64,000 bases of DNA from Erythrobacter sp. (lineage in GTDB: Bacteria > Pseudomonadota > Alphaproteobacteria > Sphingomonadales > Sphingomonadaceae), in the NCBI GenBank assembly GCA_030148605.1, contig JASBTD010000053.1:62001-126000 (forward strand), written 5' to 3'. A program made the translations under genes and the position numbers. The notes under the pieces were generated by a model. The model was not told where the DNA came from. It searched no databases and saw only the letters and a program-made list of their open reading frames with translations. The number at the start of each line of letters is the position of its first letter. Position 1 is the stretch's first letter. This document shows positions 20,338-29,392 of the stretch, in pieces.

Positions 20338-21951
20338 ATGTCCGATCCGGCACAGACCGAAGCTCACCCTGGACAGGCTGATCAAGCTGTCCCGGCTTAT
20401 TCATGGTATGCGTTGAGCGTACTCGTGCTGGTCTATGTGTTGAATTTCATTGACCGGCAAATTCTCTCAATCCTGGCTAACGATATCAAGGCAGACCTGG
20501 GGGTTGACGATGCCTATCTCGGGTTTCTTTACGGCACAGCATTTGCAATCTTCTATGCGCTGTTCGGGATCCCGCTCGGCAAACTAGCAGATAGTTGGAA
20601 ACGCGTGCGGCTTATGACCGTAGGCCTCACGTTGTGGTCCGCGATGACAGCATTTTCCGGTTTCGCGCGCGACGCAGCCACTCTCACTGTCGCGCGGATT
20701 GGTGTGGGAGTTGGCGAGGCGACCGCCAGCCCCTCGGCCTATTCGCTCATTTCTGACTGGTTCCCCGCGCGGCTCAGAGCGACTGCCCTCGCGATATACA
20801 GCTCTGGATTATATATCGGTGGAGGCGTTTCGCTGGCCATTGGCGGCGTGATCGTCGATCGTTGGAACGTTGCCTTCCCGCAAGGCGACCCTTGGTTTGG
20901 GCTGGCCGGGTGGCAAGCGGCGTTCATCGCTGTTGGCGTACCCGGATTGCTTTTGGCGGCATGGGTGGTGACTTTGCGAGAGCCGGTGCGCGGCGCGATC
21001 GATGGTTTGCCGACTGCTGAAGATCCGCAACCATTTCGCGGTTTTGTGCGAGAACTCTATACTGTGATTCCGCCGTTTACCTTCCTTGGTGCGGCGGCGA
21101 GAGGCACAAAAACATTGGCAATCAATGTCGCCGTATTCATTGCCGCCTTGTTGATCGCCTTTCTGCTCACCAATGTGCTGGATTCCGGACCTGGACTGAT
21201 CATGCCGCAAATTACGGATCAGTGGCTGCTGCTAGCAATTGGCTACTACGCAGTGTTCTGTTGGGCGAGTGCCTTGCGCGAGCGAGACTATCCTACATTC
21301 GCGCTGACTTGGGGATCACCCGCGTTTCTTTGCACGATTCTGGGCTACGGAACGGTGTCCTTCATGGCCTATTCGGCATCCTATTGGGGTGCCCCCTATG
21401 CTGAGCGCGTTTTCGACATTTCGAAAGCTGAACTCGGATTCTGGCTCGGCGGCGGCGGTGCTGCGGGTGGGTTCCTTGGTGTGATCCTTGGCGGGCGCAT
21501 GGCTGACGCGCTTTTCGTGAAGACACCTGCCGGGCGGATTTGGGTCATCCTTTTTGGTCTGCTTTCCCCGATACCCTTCGCGATTGTGCAATACACGACG
21601 GAGAGCCTCACTCTGTTTCTGATCCTCAATGTCGTGGTGGGTGCATTGGCAGCCTCTGCATTAGGAGCGGCTGCAGCCAGCAGCCAAGCATTGGTTCTGC
21701 CCCGGATGCGCGGGACTGCCACTGCGACGTTCTTCCTCGCAACGACGCTGGTTGGATTGGCACTAGGGCCTTATCTTGCGGGATACGTGTCCGCACAGAA
21801 TGATGGAAACCTCAGCATCGGCGTGCTTTCTACGCTTTGGATAACCCCTGTCGGGCTGGTTTTGCTGGTTGCAGCACTCCGTCTGGTGCCGCAGGCAAAT
21901 GCGACGGTGCTTGACCGCGCCAGGGCTGCAGGGGAGCCTGCAGCCCTTTGA
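20338..21951 (+). CDS. MFS transporter (spinster-like)
   Basis: VYVLNFIDRQILSILANDIKADLGVDDAYLGFLYGTAFAIFYALFGIPLGKLAD; about 12 TM segments. Confidence 0.92.
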   Translation: MSDPAQTEAHPGQADQAVPAYSWYALSVLVLVYVLNFIDRQILSILANDIKADLGVDDAYLGFLYGTAFAIFYALFGIPLGKLADSWKRVRLMTVGLTLWSAMTAFSGFARDAATLTVARIGVGVGEATASPSAYSLISDWFPARLRATALAIYSSGLYIGGGVSLAIGGVIVDRWNVAFPQGDPWFGLAGWQAAFIAVGVPGLLLAAWVVTLREPVRGAIDGLPTAEDPQPFRGFVRELYTVIPPFTFLGAAARGTKTLAINVAVFIAALLIAFLLTNVLDSGPGLIMPQITDQWLLLAIGYYAVFCWASALRERDYPTFALTWGSPAFLCTILGYGTVSFMAYSASYWGAPYAERVFDISKAELGFWLGGGGAAGGFLGVILGGRMADALFVKTPAGRIWVILFGLLSPIPFAIVQYTTESLTLFLILNVVVGALAASALGAAAASSQALVLPRMRGTATATFFLATTLVGLALGPYLAGYVSAQNDGNLSIGVLSTLWITPVGLVLLVAALRLVPQANATVLDRARAAGEPAAL

Positions 21952-21959
21952 GGCAATAA

Positions 21960-22493
21960 CTAACTCCGTCTCTGGAGCACGCCGCAAGCGATTCTTGGGC
22001 CAGCCGCACCAGCAGGATCGCTGACGTAGTCGTCCGGTCCGGCGTGCAGCATTACCGCTGTGCCATCTTCATCGAACAGGATCGGCAGGAGCTCGTCGGC
22101 ATCGCCTTCCAGAACGATCTCAACCGTTACGGATCCCGACTCGGGTACCACTACATTGGGTAGGTCACCAAGGTGCTTGCCGTCTTCGCTCAGTTTGCCG
22201 TGGCTGCGATTGAACGGATTCAAGTGACCACCAGCGCTCGTGAAGTCGGGCGCGATGCAGGAGCCCGTTTGGTGCAGGTGGAATGCTCGCTCACCTTGTT
22301 CGAGAGCAGAGATAGTCAGGTTGATGCTTAACCGACTTCCGGTTTGGATGAGTTGTGCTGAGCCGATGCCGCTACCTTCTGCATTGGACAGGATGGCCTC
22401 TGCAACATATTCTGATGGCGCTTCCCTATCGAGGGACGAACAAGCACTGGCGATTGCGAGCGCGGGCAAGCAAATAATCGAAACATTCCGCAT
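21960..22493 (-). CDS. sodC: Cu/Zn superoxide dismutase family lipoprotein
   Basis: FHLHQTGSC, GGHLNPFNRSHG, HLGDLPN, HAGPDDYVSDPAGAAGPRIACGV; lipobox LAIASAC. Confidence 0.9.
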   Translation of the reverse strand: MRNVSIICLPALAIASACSSLDREAPSEYVAEAILSNAEGSGIGSAQLIQTGSRLSINLTISALEQGERAFHLHQTGSCIAPDFTSAGGHLNPFNRSHGKLSEDGKHLGDLPNVVVPESGSVTVEIVLEGDADELLPILFDEDGTAVMLHAGPDDYVSDPAGAAGPRIACGVLQRRS

Positions 22494-22528
22494 ATTGTAA
22501 CCTCTTCTCCTGGCACCTCTAAGGTAAG

Positions 22529-22555
22529 AAAAAGGGGCCGGATTTCTCCGGCCCC
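22529..22555 (-). terminator. Rho-independent terminator downstream of the OmpA gene
   Basis: Minus strand GGGGCCGGA-gaaa-TCCGGCCCC then TTTTTCTT. Confidence 0.85.
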
Positions 22556-22585
22556 CTCTTTCATTCGAATTGCCAGATGTATGGC

Positions 22586-23686
22586 TTACATGCCTGAACC
22601 GGGCCCGTAAGTCACTTCAACACGGCGGTTCTGCAGTTCGCGTACGCCGTCTTCAGTCGGCACGCGAGGCTGCGATTCACCGAACGCTTCGCTGGAGATG
22701 CGATCAGCAGGAATGCCGCGACCGGTCAGATATTCATTGACCGAGGCGTTACGACGCTCAGCAAGGCCCATGTTGTAGGTCACGGTACCCGAACGGTCAG
22801 TGTGACCAGCGAGCATGACGCTTGCTGTGCCGCAGTCTGCATATGCCGTCACTGCATTATCCAGAACCGTAGCAGCTTCCGGCGTAATGTCCGATTCGTC
22901 CCAGTTGAAGAAGACGATGTACGGGCCAGTGTTGCACACCGGCGCCGGCGGCGGAGGCGGCGGAGGTGGCGGAGGTGGCGGAGGCGGCGGAGGCGGCGGA
23001 GGCGGCGGAGGCGGCGGTGGCGGTGGTGGCGGTGGTGGGGCCTCTGCGCCAAAGTTGTAGATCAGGGAGCCAAGCAGTGAGTGCGTGGCGATATCTGTTT
23101 CCAGATCGCCACCTTCAAGATCAACGATGCCGACATTGGGCGCATTGAAATAGCGATACTTCAGGCCGACGTCCCAGTTGCCTGACAGCGGCGCACGAAT
23201 GCCTGCAAGCAACTGCCAAGCGAATCCGGTATCGGAATCGTCATAAACCCGATTAAAGCGTCCGTCGGCATTGCCGACATCAATTGCACCCGAGAGATCA
23301 GTCCGGGCAACGCCAACGCCGCCGCCGACAAACCCTTGTAAACCATCGTCAGGACCGAAATCAAGCAGGCCGTTGAGCATAAAGCTCAGGAAGTTGCCTT
23401 CTCCGGTGCCGTCGAACTGGGTGCCACCCACATACACTTCTTCGAGGTTCGCAGCACGGTAGCTCACTTCAGACTCGAGACGAAAACCTCCGAAATCATG
23501 TCCGACAACAGCACCGAAATCGTAGCCTGTGTCATGACCAACATTCACGTCGGCGTTATCAACATCGGCGTCTTCGACGAGCATGACACCGCCATCGACA
23601 CCAATATACCATTGGCCATCACGAGCCAGCGCCGGCGTGGCTAGCGCTGTCGATGCCATCGCCAATCCCATGACGAGTTTACGCAT
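22586..23686 (-). CDS. OmpA-family outer membrane protein with polyproline linker
   Basis: 8-stranded barrel-type N-terminus, ~33-residue Pro run, OmpA C-terminal domain (FFNWDESDITPEAATVL...LAGHTDRSGT...NRRVEVTY). Confidence 0.93.
   Translation of the reverse strand: MRKLVMGLAMASTALATPALARDGQWYIGVDGGVMLVEDADVDNADVNVGHDTGYDFGAVVGHDFGGFRLESEVSYRAANLEEVYVGGTQFDGTGEGNFLSFMLNGLLDFGPDDGLQGFVGGGVGVARTDLSGAIDVGNADGRFNRVYDDSDTGFAWQLLAGIRAPLSGNWDVGLKYRYFNAPNVGIVDLEGGDLETDIATHSLLGSLIYNFGAEAPPPPPPPPPPPPPPPPPPPPPPPPPPPPPPPAPVCNTGPYIVFFNWDESDITPEAATVLDNAVTAYADCGTASVMLAGHTDRSGTVTYNMGLAERRNASVNEYLTGRGIPADRISSEAFGESQPRVPTEDGVRELQNRRVEVTYGPGSGM
22943..23040. repeat. GGN/NCC triplet microsatellite encoding the polyproline linker
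   Basis: Run of ggcgga/ggtggc triplets about 98 nt long. Confidence 0.9.
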
Positions 23687-23867
23687 TTCTTATTCCCCTT
23701 CTCTCTTGCGAACTGCAGGATTTGAAAGGGGTTTCTATATCGTCGTGCTGTTGCTGGCAAGCAGACAATAGCCCGGAACTGTTGCAATTTCGCCGCTATT
23801 TACCGTTTAACTCATTTCATCTTCAATAACACACGGTTGGCCAGCCCAATGCCTGGCTTTCGACAGA

Positions 23868-24332
23868 CTATGGCGCTGTCGGCGGCAAAATTCCTGCTTG
23901 GCGAAGCGCAGTCACAATATCTGTGATGGCTTGCCTTGCTTCAGCGTCAATAGTTGTACCGCCTTGAGGGATCGCCGGCGTGTTCGCGGCATTCCATGAG
24001 CCTGAAAACACCCGCATTTGAAAGACCGACGAATCAAAGACCTGCAAGCCATCTTGTGGAACTGCAAATTTCCAGCTTCCCGCGATAAATATCGCTAGCT
24101 TGTCTGCATGGCCTGCCCATTCCCCGACTGGGTTCGTTGAAACAATCCAGCTCTCACCTTCAACAGAACTAAGGGGTGGAGCATCTGCTACGCCTTCGAC
24201 TGTGGGATTGACTAGAGCATCAAGCAGAGAAAGTGCTTCATTCACGAAGAACTCTTTCTGCGCCTGCCCTTGGAAAAGGAGCGGGAGCGAGTGGCGCGGC
24301 GTGGATGATGCGAAACTGATAGGGTCTGCCAT
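23868..24332 (-). CDS. DUF2793-type GTA/phage-associated protein
   Basis: RHSLPLLFQGQAQKEFFVNEALSLLDALVNPTVEG...GESWIVSTNPVGEWAGHADKLAIFIAGSWKF; directly follows the gp15 relic. Confidence 0.8.
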   Translation of the reverse strand: MADPISFASSTPRHSLPLLFQGQAQKEFFVNEALSLLDALVNPTVEGVADAPPLSSVEGESWIVSTNPVGEWAGHADKLAIFIAGSWKFAVPQDGLQVFDSSVFQMRVFSGSWNAANTPAIPQGGTTIDAEARQAITDIVTALRQAGILPPTAP

Positions 24333-24349
24333 TGTAATTCCTTGAAGGG

Positions 24350-24775
24350 TTAGCCGAGATTGCCAATGAGTGTTGGGGGCGAAGTTCCGAACGTGCCGAC
24401 CTGTCGAACCCACAGCGGCATTGAGCCATGTGAAGAGACGATGCCGGCGATGGTGGTTCCGTCCAGCAACATCGATGGCTGAGCTGTTTGCCAGGAGGCA
24501 ACCGGATCGCTGACAGGTCCCGCACCTACGACATAATTCTCAAGCTCTTCGACCAATGGGGTGTCTACAAAATCCATCCAGCGCCATTGACCGCGGGCGC
24601 GCCGGGTCCAGCACAAGTTCCAGCCGCCATCGCTGGCGATCTCGTAGCGTGCATGGACAGGTGACAGCGGCGCCAATGAAATGCCGGTTGATTGAAGATC
24701 GGCAAAGGATGGCTCATCATCACCAAGGCCGATGGCTGCGATGCGGGTGTTTCCTCCTTGTGCGACCACTGGATC
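24350..24775 (-). pseudogene. GTA host-specificity protein (gp15-like), C-terminal fragment only
   Basis: VVAQGGNTRIAAIGLGDDEPSFADLQSTGISLAPLSPVHARYEIASDGGWNLCWTRRARGQWRWMDFVDTPLVEELENYVV; N-terminal ~90% absent. Confidence 0.75.
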
Positions 24776-24915
24776 GCTTCGGCATAGTCAAGCCGTGGAA
24801 ATCCGCTGCGCCGGTCAAAGGCCAATGCCCATGGCGAGACAAATCCTTGGCGCAAAGGCACTCTGGTGCCGCCTCCGCCTTTGAAGGCAGAAGCGATCGT
24901 ATCAATAAATGACAT
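24769..24915 (-). pseudogene. HK97-type GTA portal protein, N-terminal fragment only
   Basis: MSFIDTIASAFKGGGGTRVPLRQGFVSPWA..., resembling portal N-termini, directly after terminase and truncated by ~codon 50. Confidence 0.65.
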
Positions 24916-24933
24916 GCGTTACCTTTCTGAAGC

Positions 24934-26256
24934 TCACACTTGCATGACGCGCGGGTTAGCGGCGCTGTTCAACATCAATTCGCTTAGCGCCCAGACCAGC
25001 GCATCGGCGCGATCCGGGCTGGCACCAGGGCCGACATATTCGCCCCCGGTCTTGAGCCCGCAGAGCTGATCTTCGAGCTGTGCGAACACGCCCGCGTGGC
25101 GCACCCGCCCGGCTTCGTAGAGCGCAGCGACAGGTTCTGCCCTTGCCACCTTGCCGCGGCTGGCGTGCACCAGCTTCACAGGCATGGCGCAATCGGCGGC
25201 ACGCAGCACGCTGGCGACCATGTCTCCGCCCTGGTTGGCTTCGGCGATCACGCGATCTGCTTCCCATTGAGTTGCCGCGTTGCTGACAGCGCGCGCCCAT
25301 TGCTCCGGGCTTGGTTTCTCGACCGAGCAATCGGCGAGCACCCGGCCGATCCCGTCATGGCCAAGCGCGGCCACGATAATGCCGCATGCATCGCCGGAAG
25401 ACGAAGCTGGTGGATCGACACCGACAACCACACGGCGCGGCGCGCTATCGTCGCTCCGCTCGCGCGCTCGTTCCATCAGCTCACGGCTCCACAGCGCGCC
25501 TTCGACGTCAGCAATCAGCTGGCCCTGGATTTCCTGCCGCGCGAGCTGCGTTCAGCCATATTCGGCTTCAATCGCTTCGATGAAGCTTGCTGGCAGATTG
25601 CCAGAATTGTCTTGCGTTTTACCGCGCGTCACCACGGTTGTCTCGCTATCGAGCAAGCGGCGAAGCAGCGGCACCGCACGCGGCGTGGTGGTAACGACCA
25701 CGCGCTGCTCTGCACCCAATCTCAAGCCCAGCATCAGATTGTCCCAGCACCGCGTTGCGCGGTCATGCGCCAGCGGCCACTTGCCAATCTCGTCGCACCA
25801 GGCGTGCGAGAATTGCGGGCCGCGCAAACGCTCTGGCTCTGCTGCCGAGAACAGAAACGCCTGCGCTCCGTTGGGAAAACGCAGGCGATGGAGCGAACTT
25901 TCGAACTGTGGCGCGGTTTCAGGGCGCGAACAGGCGATAATTCCGCTTTCGCCTTCAACCATCACCGCGCGTGCTTCGCCAAGCGAAGCGGAAACCAGCG
26001 CGATTCGTGCCTGGGGGTTGTCTTCCACAATCTGGCGCACCCATTCTGCCCCGGCTCGCGTCTTTCCGAAGCCACGCCCGGCCATGACCAGCCAGTGCCG
26101 CCAGTTACCGGGAGGTGCACGCTGGGCATCGCGGGCCCAGAAGTTCCAGTTGTAAGCGAATTCATTGCATTCGGTCTGTGTGAACCAGTCTGCCAGCTTG
26201 TTGCGTTGGTCAGGGCTTGCTTCAAAGAGCAGCCAGTCATGCCGCTCAGGCGCCAT
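24934..26256 (-). pseudogene. GTA/phage large terminase subunit interrupted by an in-frame TGA at 25552-25554
   Basis: Walker A (WLVMAGRGFGKTRAGAEWV), SHAWCDEIGKW and nuclease-domain VVVGVDPPAS...; the two ORF-track pieces (25552-26256, 24934-25476) are in one frame with coding sequence continuing across the TGA. Confidence 0.85.
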
Positions 26257-26824
26257 GCTCGGCCTTGGCGTTCTTCTCGCGCATTACCCGCTGGCGGATT
26301 TCCTCCACCTTGCGATCGATTGAGGCGCGCACTTCTGCCGTGCTGACATTGGTGCGCACTGCCTGTTCCTTGGCAACGGTTTCCTTATGCGCGGCAAGCA
26401 GGCGCAGCGCATTGGCTACATCCATTTTGCGCGCCGGTTCCGGATCGCGCAGATAGCCGAGCACTTCCATCTCCAGATTGACATAGCCTTCGTAAAGCGC
26501 GGCTTGCCATTGGCGGGCGAATTCCATGTCCTCTCGCCGAAGCTTGTAGACTTCGCGGCTGGAAATCCCTGCGCGCCCGGCAGAAGCGGTGACATTCGAG
26601 GTTTCCGCCAGTGCTTCAAGGAACATGCGTTTCCAATGCGAGGGAGCAGGTGCACGCTGTGACCCATCGCTCTGTTTGAGGATGCGTTGGAGCTCTGCTT
26701 CAAATTCCTCGCTGCGTTCGCGGCGGCCATAGACTGCGCCTGTAGTCACTCCGGCTTCCAGCGCTGCGCGCTTGATGATTTTCAATTTGCCGAGAGCGTC
26801 TAGAAACGCACTCTCCCACGGCAA
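26246..26824 (-). CDS. GTA gp1-like small terminase / HTH protein
   Basis: Two helix-turn-helix-like units (AALEAGVTTGAVYGRRERSEEF; ASAGRAGISSREVYKLRREDMEF), overlaps terL; start uncertain (TTG, or frameshifted ATG). Confidence 0.6.
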   Translation of the reverse strand: MPWESAFLDALGKLKIIKRAALEAGVTTGAVYGRRERSEEFEAELQRILKQSDGSQRAPAPSHWKRMFLEALAETSNVTASAGRAGISSREVYKLRREDMEFARQWQAALYEGYVNLEMEVLGYLRDPEPARKMDVANALRLLAAHKETVAKEQAVRTNVSTAEVRASIDRKVEEIRQRVMREKNAKAEHGA

Positions 26825-26884
26825 ATGGGGGTATATGTCGTGCTCATGGCGGGGGTTATCTCGCTCTCTGCGACGCTGAAACGC

Positions 26885-26920
26885 AAACGGGCGGCTCGCC
26901 CCAATGGCGCCCGCCCGTTT
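26885..26920 (-). terminator. Strong hairpin in the leader of the GTA relic (possible terminator)
   Basis: AAACGGGCGG...CCGCCCGTTT perfect 10-bp arms; minus strand continues TTTGCGTTTC. Confidence 0.5.
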
Positions 26921-27070
26921 CGAATCACACTATCGCGATGTTGAAGTTCTTTTACCAAATAGCGTGACAATGTCAATAGAAAAGTGCCAAATAGGATAAT
27001 TGGAAATTGGGTTGCGCGGATTTCACGCCTGTCCTAATCGCCGCACTTCGCCATACGGATCGCATTTCCC

Positions 27071-27733
27071 ATGATCATGAAACCGCTGCGCGGGCTCTAT
27101 AACTGGACAATGGACAAGGCCGCGCATCCGCATGCGCAGGGCTGGCTGGCGTTCTTCTGCTTTGTCGAAGCGAGCTTCTTTCCGATCCCGCCGCACCCCC
27201 TGCTTGGCCTGATGTGCCTGGCAGAGCCTCAAAAGGCGGTCCGCTTTGCTGTGATTGCCACTCTGTCATCGGTCGCAGGCGCGCTGTTCGGTTATGCGAT
27301 CGGCTGGGGCCTTTACGATACCGTGGGCAAGCAAGTGATTGACATGCTGGGGCTCACGGCAAGCTTCCCTGCCGCGCAATGCACTTTCGAAGAATATGGC
27401 GTAGCCGCAGTGATTTTCGCCGCCGCGACTCCTGTGCCGTTCAAATTGCTCACCATCACTGCCGGCTTTATGGAAATGGCGATCATCCCCTTCCTGCTGG
27501 CGAGCCTGGTGGGCCGTTCACTGATCTTCATGACTGTCGGGATTTTGTTCCGCCTCTTCGGCGCCCCGATCAAGCGTATCATCGATGAATATCTCGGCAC
27601 GGTGACGACACTGTTCGTAGTGCTGGTAATCGGCGGCTTTATCGCGATCACTCAGTTGGGAAGCGATGAAAGCGGCAGCAACGGCGGCACCTGCGCGGCG
27701 GCGACGCATTCTGCACAAGGCAGCGCAGCCTAG
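27071..27733 (+). CDS. YqaA/DedA-like (SNARE-associated) membrane protein
   Basis: LAFFCFVEASFFPIPPHPLLGLM..., PFKLLTITAGFMEMAIIPFLLASLVGRS. Confidence 0.8.
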   Translation: MIMKPLRGLYNWTMDKAAHPHAQGWLAFFCFVEASFFPIPPHPLLGLMCLAEPQKAVRFAVIATLSSVAGALFGYAIGWGLYDTVGKQVIDMLGLTASFPAAQCTFEEYGVAAVIFAAATPVPFKLLTITAGFMEMAIIPFLLASLVGRSLIFMTVGILFRLFGAPIKRIIDEYLGTVTTLFVVLVIGGFIAITQLGSDESGSNGGTCAAATHSAQGSAA

Positions 27734-28413
27734 TTCACCAGCGAAATATTCCGGAGTTCCTCAGGGTTGATAATCTCGATCTTGCGGTAGCGCCGCTGGA
27801 TCATTCCTTCGCGCTCCAGCTGTTTCAGCTCGGTGTTCACAGTCATCCGCGTCAGGCCCAGCAGGTCGCCCAGCTCCTCTTGCGTGATCGAAATCATGAC
27901 AGGTCCTGCGGATGCACCGGCAAGATTGGCCAGCACGCCCGCGATTCGCGGCCGCGCCGAACCCCTGCGAATACCGGCCAGCAGGTCGAGCATTTCCTGC
28001 AGCTGCGCTGACAGCGCGCCGAGCAGGCTCATGCTGGCATCGGGATGCTCGGACATCAGCTGCTTGAAAAGATCCGACCGGATATGGCGGATCCGGCACT
28101 CCTCACGGGCAATCACATCGACGACGCGTGGCTTGCCGGCGAACATCGCCAGCTCGCCCCATGAATCGCCCGGCCCCAGCAGTGCGGCAGCGCGAAACTC
28201 GCCATCGGGAAGGAATTGCCCGACCGATACCGAACCGCTTTCGAGAACGTAGAATCCGTCAGCCTTCGCGCCGCGCTGCTGCACGATCTGCCCGGTCGAA
28301 TAGCTTCGTTCGCTGGATGCATGGCGAAGTTTCTCACGCAGACCTTCCTCCAACGCTGAAAACAGCATCGGATTGGCGAGCGACCTCGCGCCGGAATGTA
28401 AAGATTCTGACAT
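27730..28413 (-). CDS. Crp/Fnr family transcriptional regulator
   Basis: cNMP-binding domain (GDSWGELAMFAGKPRVVDVIA) plus HTH (ITQEELGDLLGLTRMTVNTELKQLEREGMI). Confidence 0.92.
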   Translation of the reverse strand: MSESLHSGARSLANPMLFSALEEGLREKLRHASSERSYSTGQIVQQRGAKADGFYVLESGSVSVGQFLPDGEFRAAALLGPGDSWGELAMFAGKPRVVDVIAREECRIRHIRSDLFKQLMSEHPDASMSLLGALSAQLQEMLDLLAGIRRGSARPRIAGVLANLAGASAGPVMISITQEELGDLLGLTRMTVNTELKQLEREGMIQRRYRKIEIINPEELRNISLVN

Positions 28414-28462
28414 TTCGTCGCCGGACTAGCTGCTACATCGCCGCTCGTCAAAGGAGAGAATC

Positions 28463-29311
28463 ATGCCTGGCTATGTCTACGCGATATTGGGGATCTATTT
28501 CGGCTTTGCGATTCTGGAGCTTGTCTGGACGCGGCTGTTGTCCAAACCCGAGCAGACCCGCGATGACGGGATCGTGGAAACGGTCAGCACTGTCATGCTG
28601 CTGACCGTGACGCAGCCAGCGATCATTTTCACAGCTGCCCTGCTGATGAGCTTGTTTGCACCGCAACTGCAAGGCGCCTTGGCAGACATCAATATCTTCG
28701 CGGCGATCGGCTTGTTCCTGATTTTGGACGATATGACGCAATATTGGTGGCACCGCGCGAGCCACACCTTCCCGTGGCTCTACAACCTGCACCGGGCACA
28801 TCACAACGCGAAGTATATGAGCGTGCGCCTGGTGTACCGGAACAACATTATTTACTACGCGATGATGCCGGGGCTCTGGTTCGCAGGCTTCCTGATCTTT
28901 ATGGGTCTGGGCTGGGTCTATGCGGGATATGTCGTAGTGAAGATGGCGGTGATCATCGGCGCGCATTCGGACGTTGCCTGGGACAAGCCGCTCTACCGGA
29001 TCAAATGGCTCTCGCCTGTGATGTGGCTCGTCGAGCGGACGATCTCGACCCCTTCAACCCATCATGCACACCATGGTCGCCATGCTGACGATCCGGCAGT
29101 GAATTACAAAGGCAATTACGGAAACCTGCTGTTCTTTTGGGATGTGCTGTTCGGCACCGCGAAGATCACGCGCCAGTTCCCCGAAAGCTATGGTGTTGAA
29201 AACCTTGCGCCGGCGACATTGGGCCAACAGCTGCTGTGGCCGATCTTCCCGGAAAACAAGGACCCCCAAATTCATGAGGCAAAGGATCGGGCTGTCGTCG
29301 ACGCTGCCTGA
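28463..29311 (+). CDS. Sterol desaturase / fatty acid hydroxylase family protein
   Basis: HRASH, HRAHHNAKYM, HHAHHGRH motifs. Confidence 0.92.
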   Translation: MPGYVYAILGIYFGFAILELVWTRLLSKPEQTRDDGIVETVSTVMLLTVTQPAIIFTAALLMSLFAPQLQGALADINIFAAIGLFLILDDMTQYWWHRASHTFPWLYNLHRAHHNAKYMSVRLVYRNNIIYYAMMPGLWFAGFLIFMGLGWVYAGYVVVKMAVIIGAHSDVAWDKPLYRIKWLSPVMWLVERTISTPSTHHAHHGRHADDPAVNYKGNYGNLLFFWDVLFGTAKITRQFPESYGVENLAPATLGQQLLWPIFPENKDPQIHEAKDRAVVDAA

Positions 29312-29392
29312 TCCCGGGCGGCCGAGGGGGAGAGGACTTGGCCGCCCAAACACACCCTTCCACGGCAGGGACGCGACCTGCCGCAGCGGATA

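Noticed and set aside
25096-26346. 416-aa plus-strand ORF opposite the terminase
   Set aside because: Antisense shadow of terL; low-complexity Arg/Ala/His-rich translation without recognisable domains, while the minus strand has clear terminase motifs.
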